DNA of 64,000 nucleotides from positions 248,001-312,000 of the forward strand of contig NC_026489.1 of assembly GCF_000328475.2 (NCBI RefSeq). Direction: 5' to 3'. The translations under genes and the position numbers were made by a program. This stretch comes from Mycosarcoma maydis. Lineage: Eukaryota > Basidiomycota > Ustilaginomycetes > Ustilaginales. Each line of letters opens with the position of its first letter. Within the stretch, counting starts at the first letter, position 1. Below, one piece after another: positions 39,315 to 50,375 of the stretch. The notes below the pieces were generated by a model that did not search any database, was not told where the DNA came from, and saw only the letters and a list, made by a program, of their open reading frames with translations.

Positions 39315-40229
39315 ATGGCAAGTGCCAATCCACGTCTGACGCAAGCAGCCTACCAAGCGCTACCAGGCTCGCCTCTAGATCTCGACAAGTCACTGTACGA
39401 TCGTATCGGATCTTGCTCGCGTAAGCTCACTTTTTCCTTGACCTTGCCCATTCGGAGCGGCAAAGCATGGTCTGTCAAAGCAGGCCAAGTGTGCCGCATC
39501 GTAGCCGTCGCTGGTGCTCAAGTCGGCGATCTCAATATCTGGTCGCTCCACAATCCACGAGAGCGGTTCTGGGCCTCGCGTACACGTCAACTTCAGCGCG
39601 CACACGTATCCATCTATGACCGTCTCTGGAGCTGCTTGCCCTATCTGCGACCCCTGTGTACCATCACCGGTGACTCGCTCGCCAATTACGGCCAAGGCGG
39701 AAACGGTCAAGGAGGTGGTGTGGATGCCGAGGGGGGCAGAGTGCATGATCTGTTGGGAACGCGGTGCGATCCGTATGTGAACCGCATGCTCACCGGTCAG
39801 GACTTTGACTATCACTGCCATTCGAATCTGACGCGCGCTGTACGAGAGTTTGGGCTGGATGAGGCGGATGTTCATGACGTACTCAACGTTTTTCAATGCA
39901 CCGGCTTGAACGGGGAGGACAAGTACTTTATGAAGACTTGCCCCGCCAAGAAGGGCGACTTTTTCGAGTTCTTTGCCGAAACCGATCTGCTATGTGCGCT
40001 GAGCACGTGCCCAGGAGGTGATCTGAGTAAAGCCATGTGGGGCGAAGGGTCCGCTTCGGAAGCGAATGCGGGGGATGATCCAACACTGGAATGCTGCAGA
40101 CCGTTGGGCGTGGAAGTCTACGATCTGTTGGACAAGCACAAAGTGCTGCAAGGGTGGAAAGAGCCAGAGCCGTATGGCAGATTGTACAAGGGCCAGCATG
40201 GAGGCAAGGCTAAGGAATGGGGTTCGTAG
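39315..40229 (+). CDS. DUF1989 / urea carboxylase-associated family protein
   Basis: A 304-residue protein of the family found beside urea carboxylase in bacteria and scattered in fungi; the biochemical role is unsettled. Family features are VKAGQVCRIVAVAGAQVGDLNIWSL (about 55-79), ERFWASRTRQLQRAHVS (about 84-100), RPLCTITGDS near 113, RCDPYVNRMLTGQDFDYHCH (metal-ligand-like Cys/His residues) and KKGDFFEFFAETDLLCALSTCPGGD near 215-240. In many bacterial members a cysteine/histidine set like this suggests metal binding. It is intronless. No urea-metabolism gene lies nearby, so the context does not help. Confidence 0.87.
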   Translation: MASANPRLTQAAYQALPGSPLDLDKSLYDRIGSCSRKLTFSLTLPIRSGKAWSVKAGQVCRIVAVAGAQVGDLNIWSLHNPRERFWASRTRQLQRAHVSIYDRLWSCLPYLRPLCTITGDSLANYGQGGNGQGGGVDAEGGRVHDLLGTRCDPYVNRMLTGQDFDYHCHSNLTRAVREFGLDEADVHDVLNVFQCTGLNGEDKYFMKTCPAKKGDFFEFFAETDLLCALSTCPGGDLSKAMWGEGSASEANAGDDPTLECCRPLGVEVYDLLDKHKVLQGWKEPEPYGRLYKGQHGGKAKEWGS

Positions 40230-41009
40230 CTCTCTGACAAAAAAGTATCATCGCACCACACTAGTAGTTTTGAAGGAAAGCATGGCGACAAAGTTGGTGT
40301 CAATCCTGAACCATTCACGATTCATGATTCACGATTTGATACGTGGTACACTCCCGACTCTAGGTTGTGGGAGTCTGTGAGTGGAGCTAAGAAAGCGAGT
40401 CGGTGACGAATTGCCGACGAAATCAGTAACGACTCTAATGTTCATTTAATCCGGAATAACAAACATAAGTTGTCGTAAGTTATATATCTTGACCGTCTCG
40501 GAGCCTTTCTTGGCCTCGTCACGAGCCGTAGCTGTGGATGTCCAAGCATGCGGTTGTTCTTCCGATGCTCAAGTGTAGCCCTCGCTGTGGTCATTGACAG
40601 CAACGCCTCGTTTTCTACGAGAAGCTCGTGGCTTGTTCCGAAAGCCCACTGATCGAACGCTGTATCCAATTCACAATCGTGAATCGTGAATCGTAAATTG
40701 CAGGGGTTTGCGTTTCAGATGGCGTCATGTCTCGTTGCTCTCAAGCTGCATCAGAAAACACTCCGAGCGTGGTCACAGTCGTGAGTCACGAGTCAGTGAG
40801 TGTCATGATTCGCCCCGTGGCAATATTCGTGATTCACGATTGAATCTGACTTTCATGTCTACGCTGCCAGTTCAGGCCAGTCCAGGCGGTCTGTGTGGAG
40901 GAAATATTACGGGCCTGGACCCTGGAATTTCGTGGTTCTCTCACCCGCAATCCACGCCTTGTCCTCTTTCAACCACCACACTCCATCTCCCTGCACCACG
41001 AAGCGCAAC
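40230..41009. other. Spacer before ATX1, heptamer-rich
   Basis: It holds the 3' end of the DUF1989 gene and the ATX1 promoter. Repeat copies lie at about 40313-40338, 40674-40700 and 40775-40845, again in both orientations. A minus-strand frame at 40442-40669 is open but has a TTG instead of ATG and no recognised motif. Confidence 0.5.
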
Positions 41010-41420
41010 ATGAGCCAGGTACGCTTTGCAACCCTTCTCTGCATCGCATCAGGACCGTAATCCGACTGACGTATTCGCAACTTACTTACTCACCTCGCTC
41101 TGGTATTGCCAACAGCACGAATACAAGTTTCATGTCGTCATGACGTGTTCCGGCTGTTCGGGCGCCGTCTCTCGCGTGCTTGGCAAGCTTGACGGTCAGT
41201 ATAGCATCTAGCCACGTGACTCTCTAGCAGATTTCTAGCTTGACGAATGCTTTCTCGCCTCTCGTGTCTCGCTGAATCGGCTCACACAGGTGTCGACTCC
41301 TACGACGTCTCCCTCGAGAACCAATCCGTCGTGGTGAAAGGCTCGGCACCGTTCGAAACCGTGCTGGAAAAAATCAAAAAGACGGGCAAGGAGGTCAAGT
41401 CCAGTCAGGTCATTCACTAG
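41010..41420 (+). CDS. ATX1: Copper chaperone Atx1 (three exons)
   Basis: A cytosolic metallochaperone delivering Cu(I) to the Ccc2-type Golgi P-type ATPase. Exons are 41010-41018 (9 nt: Met-Ser-Gln), 41116-41194 and 41290-41420, giving 72 residues. Introns are 97 and 95 bp (GTACGC...AACAG and GTCAGT...CACAG). The translation has the ferredoxin-like heavy-metal fold and the copper site VMTCSGCSGAVSRVLGKL (CxxC), then VDSYDVSLENQSVVV and the C-terminal KIKKTGKEV whose lysines are typical of Atx1. Length matches yeast Atx1 (73). It converges with PRP16 with only 150 bp between stops. The exons are individually too short to stand out as open frames. Confidence 0.93.
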
Positions 41421-41570
41421 ACGAACAAGTATTCGCTCACGACACGCCAATGCAATCGTACTCCCCACGCATACATAACCTAACTAGCCCAACGAACAGT
41501 GCTGTACAATCACGCGTCTCTGACGAGCACGTTGAGGACGCTAGTCCATTGGAAACGCTGCATTTCAAAC

Positions 41571-44500
41571 TTAGACGAACCGCCTCGTTCGAGAACGAAA
41601 CGGCGTAGCACCAGGCGTCGCAATCGCCGGCGTCTCTGCACCTCCTCCAGCGGCGTTTCTTCTCTCCTGTTCTTTCCTCTCCCGTTCCTTGGTCTTTTGT
41701 TGCTCTCGATCCTTCATCATCTGATGCTCCAAGCTTGTGAGCTTATCCAGGTCGCCCGTCCGTTTTGCCCGCGTGCCATGGCTTGTACTGCCTCTTTCCT
41801 TAATAGAATAGAAGGCACCGCCCAGTTCGGCCAGCCAATGTGGATCCACCTGGGTAACCGTATTCATCATCTCTTTGCTCGTCAACACCACCTGGTGGTA
41901 AACAACGTATTCGGGGCTGTACCCCAACCCGTACAACGCCGACGTTGGATGCAGGAACATCTTGATGCCCGTCCTGCAGTTTACATACTCTCCTATCCCC
42001 GCCGATCTTGCCGCTTGGTGGAAGTATCCGGCAGTGATGCATTTTCGAATTCCGTCCCAATCCGTGGCGCATGAAACCAGGCGTAGCTTTTGCGTCTTCA
42101 TTATGTCTTCCAGCTGCACCCGTACCTCTCGTGCTTTTCGGAGAGTTTTGGAATGCAGAAAGTGTTTGCTGCACCATGAATCACGATAGCCGTTGTTCCG
42201 CCATTGGTTGTATACATGTAGAAGCGTCAGGTGGTCCGATTCGGCGACGAAAAATTTCTCCCTGGCAGCATCACTCTCCTCCATCCTCTCTTTGGGTCGG
42301 TAGAATACAGACGGTACTGATAGCATGCTGACAATTGTCAGCATCTCTACTGAGCATCCATACTCGACGCTCGTGATCAGCATCTTGGAGAGACTCGGCT
42401 CCATTGGGAACTCGCCCATCTTGCGTCCCAATGGTGTCAGCTCGCCTACGTTGTTCAACGCACCCAGCACCCATAGCTGGTACATGCTATTGAGAATCGT
42501 GTCTTGCGGTGGAGGATCCATGAAGTCGAAGTCGAGCAGGTTGGATACGCCGAGACTCTTGAGCATGAGGACCGTGTTGGCTAGATTGGTCCTCTGAATT
42601 TCAGGGATGGTGTTGGCGAACAATTCGGTACGGAATGCTATCTCGGTGTACAACCTGTATGCTGTACCGCTGCCTGTTCGACCGGCACGACCCGAACGCT
42701 GATTCGCATTGGCTTGCGAAATCGGCGTGATCTGCAGAGAGTCCATCCCCACTTTTGGGTTGTACACCTTGAGCTTGTAGTATCCGGCGTCGACAACGTA
42801 CATGATGCCGTCAACGGTGAGCGAGGTTTCGGCGATGTTGGTGGCAACAATGCATTTTCGCTCTCCGTTTTCGCTTGCGTCAAAAATCTTGGCCTGCAGA
42901 TCCGCTGGCATCTGTGAGTAGATTGGCAGCACCAGCAGCGGTGGAGCATCGTCGATCTGTGACAGCCGCTCGGTAATGACCTGGCATGTAACCTCGATAT
43001 CTTCTTGACCTGTCATGAACACGAGAATGTCTCCCTTCGGATGCGAGAGATGGATCGAGAGGGATTGCTTGATAGCGCTATCGACATAATCTTCGCATGG
43101 TGTCTTACTGAACAGCACGTCAACGGGGAATGTCCTTCCTGGAATCGTAAACGTCTGAGCACCACCGTAGAAAGAGGCAAACTTGTCGGCATTCATCGTA
43201 GCCGAAGTAACAATCAGCTTGAGATCGCGCCTTCGTTGCAAAATCTTGCGAAGCAGGCCCATAAGCACGTCGGTGCTGAGCGATCTCTCGTGGGCCTCGT
43301 CAAGAATCACGGCGCTGTATCGATCCAGATCGGCTTCGTTGAGACTCTCTCGTAACAGCACACCGTCAGTCATGTACTTGATCTTGGTTTCGCTGCTGGT
43401 ACAGTCTTCGAAACGAATCGAGTAACCAACAGTGCCGCCGAGCTTGCACTCCATCTCTTCACTGACACGTTTGGCTACGCTCATGGCGGCCACACGACGC
43501 GGTTGCGTACAGCCAACCATGCCATATTGAGTGTAGCCGTCTTCGTGAAGGAACTGCGCGAGCTGCGTGGTTTTGCCGGAACCCGTCTCGCCAATCACGA
43601 CGACAACTTGGTTCTCACGGATGATCTTCATGAGCTCTTCGCGACAGGCGAACGCCGGGAGATATTGTCGCTGCTCCTTAAGCGTCTTGGTGCGACTGAA
43701 TTCAGATCCCCCTGTGCTCGTCTTGAGGTGCTTGGCAAATTGCGAGTCGCCTTTGCCGTCTGGTTGCGCAGCAGCATCTTCAGCAGCAGTTTTTGCGCTC
43801 TCGCTCTCTGGATGCGCACTTCCTTTGTTGACGCCTGTGGGCACAGCGACAGGATGATCCTCATCATCGTCTGCTTTGATTCCAAGAATGTTGCCCAGCG
43901 TGGTTCCGCCCATTGCTGCCACTTTTCCAGCTGCTTTGGCGCGCTCTGCCTTCTCCCTTGTCTCTCTCACCAGACGACTGCCTTTTCGGGCAAAGACAGC
44001 CATGTCCGACAACCCGTCTTTGACTGGATTGATAGGCTCGAGTTGCTTTGTAAAGACCGTCTTACCATCTAGAAATGGCGGTTTGAGGTCGTGGACGAGC
44101 AAATGGATACGACTCTCACCGTCTTCGTCCATGTTGTCCAGATCGATGGCAGTCCTGGGACCAACACCGCTGGTTTGCAATCGATTACGTTCCCAAGCGT
44201 CCGAGTCGGCGTTGTACTGAGCTTGGCGTGCCGTGACCCTTTCCTTTTTGGCTGCAAGAGGCGCGGAAACTTGACCAGTCATGTCTTCGTATTGGGAGAA
44301 AGGGTTGTGTTCTTCGTCGGCTGCGACGCCGCCTTCCTCCATGTCGTACCAGTCACGATCGAGCTGGCGATCGTCTTCGTCCCACATCCGATCCTCTGGG
44401 CCGTGGTCGTGATCGAAGTTTGAAGGCGTGGGTGAAGCCCCTTGGCGAGACGTAGACTCGTCCCAGCGACGGGAGCCGGCTGATCGTATGGATGCGATGT

Positions 44501-45497
44501 GTGAGTCGGATCGTTGTGATGCGGCATTGTCTTCCGAACGTCGCGGTGTCCAGCGGTCCTTTTGGTCGAATCTGTGCGACGAATTGCGCGGTGTCGAGTC
44601 CCATGTGCGTCGCTCGAGCCTTTCCGGTTCATCTTTACCATACTGCGAGCGCCTTTCATCGCCATCGCGATGGCGACCCTGGTGCTGCTCTCGGCGTCGA
44701 TCACCATCACGATCCGAAGGTCGCCATGAGTCACCATTCACACGATTGTTAGCGGGTAGCCTCAAAGAGGCGCTGTCATTCCCGCTGGCGTTCGTTCGAG
44801 ACGTAGCCTGCTTTCCCTTGCTGGCGGCTTCGACGCTTGCATCAGCAGCCATGGCACGCTTACGACGGTGCTCTTCTAACCGGCGCGCAGCCGTGTCGCT
44901 CAGACCACCGGGATGGCTGGGAGTCTCGTTGGCGGTGGAGCGCATACGAGCCTGCGAAGCAGATGCAGGCCTTGAAGGCGCTTTGAAGACGGGCTCTTCG
45001 GTGGCAAGCTTCGTTGTCGGCGATTCGTGATCATCGACAAGATGGCTGAGCTGCGCGCCGGAGATTCGTTGACGTTTGCTGGACGAGGCTGAACCGTTGA
45101 GATTGGAGCGCTTGGCTGCAGCTAGCTTGTCGAGTTCATATGCACTTTGACTTGACTTTGATGTGGATGGGGCCTTGAACACGTGCTTCTCGCCACCAAG
45201 GGTCGAGAGACCAGACCTCTCGCGTCGAGATTCTGACGGGGCTGTATAGTGTGATGATGACAAAGAGAAATCGTCGCTGTTGCTGGGGCGCTGCTCTGGA
45301 TGCGACGAGATGTAGCTGCGCAATTCGACTAAGAAAGAGTCGTCGAACCTGCCGAACGCACGGGCAGCGGTTGCAAAAGCCTTGTCCGATGGTAACGAGC
45401 GCGAGAGTGAGATGACACGTTGTGCGAGCAGCTCGCTAGCATTGGGCAAGCTGGAAGCCAGCCGCTGTGCCACCTCTTGCTCGAGAGATGATGGCAT
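41571..45497 (-). CDS. PRP16: DEAH-box pre-mRNA splicing ATPase Prp16 (DHX38)
   Basis: A spliceosomal RNA helicase that remodels the spliceosome after the first catalytic step. It has 1308 residues. The N-terminal ~550 residues are charged and low complexity (long RS/RD-rich tract with many WxxPS and RRxxxD elements), as in DHX38. The helicase core has motif I GETGSGKT near residue 636, [15 protein letters not shown], motif II DEAH near 732, motif III SAT near 767, and motif [12 protein letters not shown] near 935. The winged-helix/ratchet and OB-fold regions end the protein ([21 protein letters not shown]). Sequence after the DEAH core ([30 protein letters not shown]) is Prp16-type rather than Prp2 or Prp22. 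It is intronless. Confidence 0.93.
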   Translation of the reverse strand: MPSSLEQEVAQRLASSLPNASELLAQRVISLSRSLPSDKAFATAARAFGRFDDSFLVELRSYISSHPEQRPSNSDDFSLSSSHYTAPSESRRERSGLSTLGGEKHVFKAPSTSKSSQSAYELDKLAAAKRSNLNGSASSSKRQRISGAQLSHLVDDHESPTTKLATEEPVFKAPSRPASASQARMRSTANETPSHPGGLSDTAARRLEEHRRKRAMAADASVEAASKGKQATSRTNASGNDSASLRLPANNRVNGDSWRPSDRDGDRRREQHQGRHRDGDERRSQYGKDEPERLERRTWDSTPRNSSHRFDQKDRWTPRRSEDNAASQRSDSHIASIRSAGSRRWDESTSRQGASPTPSNFDHDHGPEDRMWDEDDRQLDRDWYDMEEGGVAADEEHNPFSQYEDMTGQVSAPLAAKKERVTARQAQYNADSDAWERNRLQTSGVGPRTAIDLDNMDEDGESRIHLLVHDLKPPFLDGKTVFTKQLEPINPVKDGLSDMAVFARKGSRLVRETREKAERAKAAGKVAAMGGTTLGNILGIKADDDEDHPVAVPTGVNKGSAHPESESAKTAAEDAAAQPDGKGDSQFAKHLKTSTGGSEFSRTKTLKEQRQYLPAFACREELMKIIRENQVVVVIGETGSGKTTQLAQFLHEDGYTQYGMVGCTQPRRVAAMSVAKRVSEEMECKLGGTVGYSIRFEDCTSSETKIKYMTDGVLLRESLNEADLDRYSAVILDEAHERSLSTDVLMGLLRKILQRRRDLKLIVTSATMNADKFASFYGGAQTFTIPGRTFPVDVLFSKTPCEDYVDSAIKQSLSIHLSHPKGDILVFMTGQEDIEVTCQVITERLSQIDDAPPLLVLPIYSQMPADLQAKIFDASENGERKCIVATNIAETSLTVDGIMYVVDAGYYKLKVYNPKVGMDSLQITPISQANANQRSGRAGRTGSGTAYRLYTEIAFRTELFANTIPEIQRTNLANTVLMLKSLGVSNLLDFDFMDPPPQDTILNSMYQLWVLGALNNVGELTPLGRKMGEFPMEPSLSKMLITSVEYGCSVEMLTIVSMLSVPSVFYRPKERMEESDAAREKFFVAESDHLTLLHVYNQWRNNGYRDSWCSKHFLHSKTLRKAREVRVQLEDIMKTQKLRLVSCATDWDGIRKCITAGYFHQAARSAGIGEYVNCRTGIKMFLHPTSALYGLGYSPEYVVYHQVVLTSKEMMNTVTQVDPHWLAELGGAFYSIKERGSTSHGTRAKRTGDLDKLTSLEHQMMKDREQQKTKERERKEQERRNAAGGGAETPAIATPGATPFRSRTRRFV

Positions 45498-45696
45498 GGC
45501 TGCCTAGCGATACGCGCTGAGGAGGAATGCAGCCAACTTTGGATCGCACGTATGTCTGATGAGGATGGATCGGGTTCTGAGGCAAAGAAGCAGAGATGTG
45601 TTCAGGGTCCAATTAGTCTGTGAGTGATTCACGATTCACGATTGTGAATCTTTCATCGTCGGTTACTCTCAAGTCACGAGTCTGTCACGTGGGACC

Positions 45697-45697
<1 letters not shown>

Positions 45698-45734
<37 letters not shown>
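45698..45734. repeat. Homopolymer T(37), poly(A) tail of the LINE relic
   Basis: An uninterrupted run of 37 T lies directly after GGGACCG and before GATTTGATTTC. In the minus orientation it is the poly(A) end of the retroelement copy. Confidence 0.9.
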
Positions 45735-45735
<1 letters not shown>

Positions 45736-46358
45736 ATTTGATTTCATACACCGACCCAAGCCTATGGAGGCTTATGCGGGAGTCAAGAGTGAGAGGTACA
45801 GGCTGTGGATAGTGGATCACGTGATGGGTCAAAGTGCTGTACGGTTAAATCCTCCCCTGCTTAGTCATGATGTATGGGTGGGCAAGGGGGTCCGAACGAC
45901 GTCTCGGCCGGTAGGCCGTGTTGGCGGATGTTGGTGTCTGGAATAAGATGAACTGGAGTGTGGTGAAGGAGAGTGAAGGAGTGAGGAGGTTATGGACTGA
46001 GCGACAGTGGTGTACCATGTACAGGAAAGCGCGCTCTCAAGTACGCAGTCACCTCTGTAGCGAATTTGGGCTCATTGAGGACCTGTTTGAAGGAAACGAG
46101 TCGCTGGTTGCGAGCCAGGTGACCAGCCTGGCGGAGGGACTCCTCAAGTTTCCTTCGGGGGAGCGCCAGTTTGCGGCAGACAAGAAGGTGGAGGCGGTCT
46201 TCCCGAAAACCGCATCGGTCACATTTGTCAGTCTTGCCTGGGACCTTGCGCTTCTTGAGGTAAGAATTTGTGCTCGCGTGTCCGGTTCTGATCTGGGCCA
46301 GGATGGAAACCTGATCCCTGGGGAGATGTTTATATAGTGACTGTTTTTCGTGTTTCAC
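45698..46358 (-). mobile_element. 5'-truncated non-LTR (LINE-type) retrotransposon relic
   Basis: On the minus strand a 122-codon frame (45990-46358) has the C-terminal hallmark of fungal LINE polymerases: LPRDQVSILAQIRTGHAS, then a CX2C-X7-HX3C zinc-knuckle (CDRCGFREDRLHLLVC) and a basic helix (RRKLEESLRQ). After its stop comes about 250 bp of 3' UTR-like DNA and then 37 A (seen as T at 45698-45734). Together these are the 3' end of a retrotransposed copy truncated at its 5' side, as target-primed reverse transcription often leaves. No reverse transcriptase catalytic motif is present, so it cannot move by itself. A target-site duplication was looked for and not found. Confidence 0.85.
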
Positions 46359-47220
46359 GTTTGCTGCTGTTTCTCAGCCACGAGCGATGAGCGTGCAGAA
46401 CTCACGATTCACGATTCGTGATTCGTGATTCACGATTTCAGTCTTAGGGATGGAGACCAGAAACGATGGTCTAACATTGTCGAAGAAGAACCTTGTAGCA
46501 CAACTTTGCATGTGTAGCGTATAGGCAGTCACAGAATCGTGAGTCGTGAGTCTAGGTCAGTCACGAATGTGGAATCGATACTCGTGACTCGTGACTGAGA
46601 GAGATCGATGCCGCGTTGGCGTTGGCTGTGATTGGTGGTGACCACCAAATTATTCCGCGGACCACGGATTCTGCTAACCCTATCGCTGTCGTACCGCTCA
46701 TTCGTGATTCCGATGCGGCGTGTGGTCTACCAACTGCCCTCCAAGCTATGGAACAACCGCGGGAAATGCAACAGCCTTTTTTCCGGCGTATCGCCCCAAA
46801 TACTTATCGCCCCAAATACATGCTCAGTAGCAACGGCGTCTTGGTCGCCGGCGCAACAGGCACGAATCGTGAATGCTGAGCTGATGACAAATGCGGAGAT
46901 ATTTGAGTGCTGTTCCCAGCACTGTGGTAGCTGGCTCACACAAGCGTGAAGGGTTGCCGCTTCTTCAAGTGATTGCAGGCGTCCGAGTCGGCACTTCTAT
47001 TCTCTTTACCTTTCCATCCCGCTGTCAACGTTCTTGTACCCGAATCTTACTTGGCCGCATCACTGCCATCCTTCCGTGGTCGATGACCAACACCTTTGAT
47101 ACATAAAGAGAATCGTTATCGCCCTGTATTGCTGGACTTTTCGCTTCAGGCAAGGATTCTTCATCCCCTCTCGCGTTCATCTCAAGGATTGTATGACCAA
47201 CACACAACCAGCTCAGCATC

Positions 47221-49179
47221 ATGTCTTTTGAAGTGACACTGTCCTCTGCCGCTGAGCAGATCTTTGCGCTCCTCCTGAAGCCCATCTCACTCATTCGCGC
47301 CTACCCCATCACATCTTTCTTGGCCTCGCTCGTCCTTGTTCCACTCTTCCTCGTCCTCTCCGCCGCACTCTTCTTTTTCGGCATTGCAACATGGCGCTAT
47401 ATCTCTCTGCACATACTTGGCACAGACATGTACTCTCACATCCCGCGTCCCGCACGAACCGACCGCTACCCGCTGCTTACTGGCCATCTCGGATACATTC
47501 GCAAGAGCCCGCCCGTCGAAGGACATCTTACCTTTCATCGCGAACTCAACACCAAGGTCTACGTCTATCGCGGCTTGTTCTACTCTCCCCGACTCATGAT
47601 CTCCGATGCTAAAGCGATGCTTCACATGCTGAGTGCTGCTAACTCGTACAACTACGAAAAACCTGCTTCGACACGGTTGGTGTTGAAAAACTTTCTGGGC
47701 GAAGGAGTTCTGGTTGCCGAGGGCGATGTGCATAAGAGGCAGCGCAAGATCTTGCAGCCGGCGTTCAGTGTGGGAGCTATCCGAGAGTTGAACCCGATCT
47801 TTATGCGGTATTCGAGGGACCTTGTCGAAAAGATTGGTCAGATGGTCGATCGATCCAACTCGAACGCCAAAGAAGGGGGTGTGGATGGTGTTACGAGGCC
47901 ATTTGTTGCTCAGTCGAGTTATGCGATGAAGGCGAGCAAACCAGGCGAACCGGTCATCGATATCGGCTGGTGGTGTATCCGTGCAGCTCTCGACATCATC
48001 GGCGATGCCGGCTTTGGCTATCATTTCGAAGCTCTCAAGGTAGACGTTGATCCTTCCATCGTGGTCAGACGAGCCGGTGACGAGCTCGGTGATGCTTTCA
48101 ACACGCTGTTCAAGTTGTCGCTCAAGATCGACATTGTTCGCTTTCTGCAACTGTACCTGTCGAATTTCAAGTGGCTGAAATGGGTCAACTCGATCCCTAA
48201 CAAGCGCAAGTGGGCAACTGATTCAGCCTATGGCGAACTGGAAAAGGTGTCGATGCAAATCGTTGATCGCAAAAAAGCCGAGATTCGAGGTGAGATGCAG
48301 GACGAGATCGAAGCTAGAGGTAAGACCACGTCAAGCGATGCATTCACCAAGGCCGACTTTGACGAGAAAGACTCGGTCTCCACGAACGGTTCTGCACCAG
48401 GCAAAGACCTTTTGCATCTCATGATGCGAGCCAACATGGCCGCCGATGTGTCACCCAAGGAGAAACTCGACGATGCCGAACTCATCGGGCAGATTACTAC
48501 ACTGCTCATTGCGGGACACGAGACAACCTCGAACCAAACAGCCTGGACGCTCTGGTTGCTGGCACAACAATCTTCGGTCCAACAAAAGCTGCGAGACGAG
48601 ATTCACGACCACTTTGGCCGCGGAATGGAACGCGATCCGGGATACGACGAGTTGATGTCCATGCCGTACCTCGATGCAGTATGCAAGGAATCTTTGCGTG
48701 TCAACTCTGCTGTTCCCAGCACGATTCGAGTGGCCAAAACTTCCGCCGACGTCCCTCTCTCCAAACCCTACCCTACACGAGACGGGCGTGGCACGTTCAA
48801 TTCCATACACATCCCAGCAGGTCGAGAAGTCATCATCCCCATCACCCTCATCAATATCGACGACGAAATCTGGGGCCCTGACGCTGCCGAGTTTGTCCCT
48901 GAAAGATGGCTCGACCTACCCCCAGCTCCCCGCCAAAACGGCCTGCCCATGCACCTGATGAGCTTTATCTCCGGACCAAGAGGCTGCATCGGCAACAGAT
49001 TCGCGCTAGCCGAATTCAAAGCTATGCTCTGTCATCTCGTCGGAAGCTTCCACTTCGAAACCGTTCAAGATTGGAAGGTCGAGGCTAAGCAAACCGCCGT
49101 GATCCGTAGCAGGGTTGTTGGCCAGGAAGACGTTGGTCCGCAAATGCCCTTGCGCATCTCGAGAATTCCAACTGTCTAG
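47221..49179 (+). CDS. Cytochrome P450 monooxygenase
   Basis: A 652-residue microsomal P450. An N-terminal hydrophobic anchor lies at about residues 35-65. The oxygen-binding I-helix motif AGHETTSNQT is near 430; the K-helix ExxR is in KESLRVN near 488; a PERW motif lies in FVPERWLDL; and the haem-cysteine loop is FISGPRGCIGNRFALAEFK near 580-598. All catalytic landmarks are intact. It is longer than most P450s (about 500-550) because of inserts at about 215-240 and 365-400. The second is Ser/Thr/Asp-rich and precedes the I helix. No secondary-metabolite cluster surrounds it. The substrate is unknown; long-chain lipid hydroxylation by CYP4/CYP52-like relatives is one possibility. Confidence 0.95.
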   Translation: MSFEVTLSSAAEQIFALLLKPISLIRAYPITSFLASLVLVPLFLVLSAALFFFGIATWRYISLHILGTDMYSHIPRPARTDRYPLLTGHLGYIRKSPPVEGHLTFHRELNTKVYVYRGLFYSPRLMISDAKAMLHMLSAANSYNYEKPASTRLVLKNFLGEGVLVAEGDVHKRQRKILQPAFSVGAIRELNPIFMRYSRDLVEKIGQMVDRSNSNAKEGGVDGVTRPFVAQSSYAMKASKPGEPVIDIGWWCIRAALDIIGDAGFGYHFEALKVDVDPSIVVRRAGDELGDAFNTLFKLSLKIDIVRFLQLYLSNFKWLKWVNSIPNKRKWATDSAYGELEKVSMQIVDRKKAEIRGEMQDEIEARGKTTSSDAFTKADFDEKDSVSTNGSAPGKDLLHLMMRANMAADVSPKEKLDDAELIGQITTLLIAGHETTSNQTAWTLWLLAQQSSVQQKLRDEIHDHFGRGMERDPGYDELMSMPYLDAVCKESLRVNSAVPSTIRVAKTSADVPLSKPYPTRDGRGTFNSIHIPAGREVIIPITLINIDDEIWGPDAAEFVPERWLDLPPAPRQNGLPMHLMSFISGPRGCIGNRFALAEFKAMLCHLVGSFHFETVQDWKVEAKQTAVIRSRVVGQEDVGPQMPLRISRIPTV

Positions 49180-49436
49180 CATTTTCACACACTTGACGCA
49201 GCCTCAACAAATGCAAAACTAGCACAAAACGAGAACAAAAGCGATCAATACGAGAAAACATGTGTGGGGTATTCTGAGAATTGTCGGGCCAAGACAGGGA
49301 GCGTGAGACACATAAGACAGGGGAAAACACACCTACAACAGACACGAATCAGAATATGTCGTGGAAAACGAGGCGCGACATGCTGGTAAAACCGGACGAG
49401 AAGGAAGAACTTTTGCAATCAACAGCCGCTAGAACC

Positions 49437-50375
49437 CTACTTGCTGCCGCTGACGGCCGCGTCAACCTTCGCCTCTACCTTCTGCGTAGTCTCAGAGGGA
49501 GGGCTAATGATGGCCTTCTGAAGAGCAGGCAGCGACTGCTCTCGGACAAATTTGATCACGTTGAGGAAACGAGTGCTTGCGGGCAGCTCGGGGTTACGAG
49601 CCTCCTTGCTGAGACGCTCGTACGTCTCGGTGAAGGTCTCGATGACAGGTCCGACACGCTTGCGGCTCTCGGCGGGCAAGCTGTGCGCAAAGCTGCGAAC
49701 GCGCTCGAGCTCGGCAAAGATGGCATTCGACAGACCTTGAGCCTTCTCGGTCGCCTGCTCACCCTCCTGTTTGCTGCGCGAAGAGATGGTCTCGAGAGTC
49801 TTGGCGAGATTAGCCTGTAGTTCCTTGACAATGTCGGTCGCGCGCTGAAGGACAGCGTTCTGGTTCTTGATCTCATCAAACTTGGAGGAGGCTGTGTCGT
49901 AGGCAGGGACGATGTGCGAATCGTAGGCAGACTTGGCGGGAGTGTACAGACGCTCTCCGTACGCCTTTTGAACGGCGGCAGCGTAAGCCTGGACGAAGCT
50001 TCGTGCGTGGTCAGCTGGAAGCTTGGCTACATCGATGAGCTCCTGTGTGTTTGCTTGGAAGGGGTAGCTCCACTTGCTCTCGGCAAAGTTGAGCGACTTG
50101 ACAGCGAGCGAGTCGACGTAAGCAAGCTGTGGGTGGATGCGGTTGGTAATGGGCTCGGCAGCTTTGAGCGACGAGTTGATGAGATTTTCACCGTAGCCGT
50201 ACGTAGTGGCGAGAAGCGAGTGCGATTTGATGGTCGACTGAGCAAACGAGAGCGAGTCAGAAACCAGAGGCACGGAAGCAATCTTCTTGAGAGCCTCACT
50301 GTGGTCAAAGGCGACCTTAGAAGGCGACGAAGAAATGCCGTTGGTAGCGGGCGAAGATTGTGTGGCAGCGGACAT
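49437..50375 (-). CDS. Perilipin-like lipid-droplet protein (CAP20/MPL1 family)
   Basis: A 312-residue fungal perilipin. Such proteins coat lipid droplets and protect triglyceride from lipases; in some fungi they are needed for appressorium turgor. After a Ser/Thr N-terminus, the PAT-like region runs from about residue 25 (LKKIASVPLVSDSLSFAQSTI) through TYGYGENLINSSLKAAEPI to LNFAESKWSYPFQAN, followed by long amphipathic helices (about 120-300) typical of the family. The ATG is at 50375; the frame is open a few codons more but without ATG. A TATA-like TATAAAG lies about 165-175 bp upstream on the minus strand. It converges with the P450 gene. High lipid storage in smut yeasts makes the role plausible. 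Confidence 0.85.
   Translation of the reverse strand: MSAATQSSPATNGISSSPSKVAFDHSEALKKIASVPLVSDSLSFAQSTIKSHSLLATTYGYGENLINSSLKAAEPITNRIHPQLAYVDSLAVKSLNFAESKWSYPFQANTQELIDVAKLPADHARSFVQAYAAAVQKAYGERLYTPAKSAYDSHIVPAYDTASSKFDEIKNQNAVLQRATDIVKELQANLAKTLETISSRSKQEGEQATEKAQGLSNAIFAELERVRSFAHSLPAESRKRVGPVIETFTETYERLSKEARNPELPASTRFLNVIKFVREQSLPALQKAIISPPSETTQKVEAKVDAAVSGSK

Larger units (their letters stand above)
45498..47220. other. Spacer with LINE relic between PRP16 and P450
   Basis: 1.7 kb between divergent start codons. It holds heptamer clusters at 45625-45690, 46400-46435 and 46535-46595, and between the first two a retroelement fragment (45698-46358, listed separately). The ~600 bp before the P450 gene show no gene. 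Confidence 0.6.

Noticed and set aside
40442..40669. Open minus frame reading AFDQWAFGTSHELLVENEAL
   Set aside because: No ATG start (TTG), no family, flanked by heptamer copies; similar chance frames occur in other spacers such as 13706-13915.
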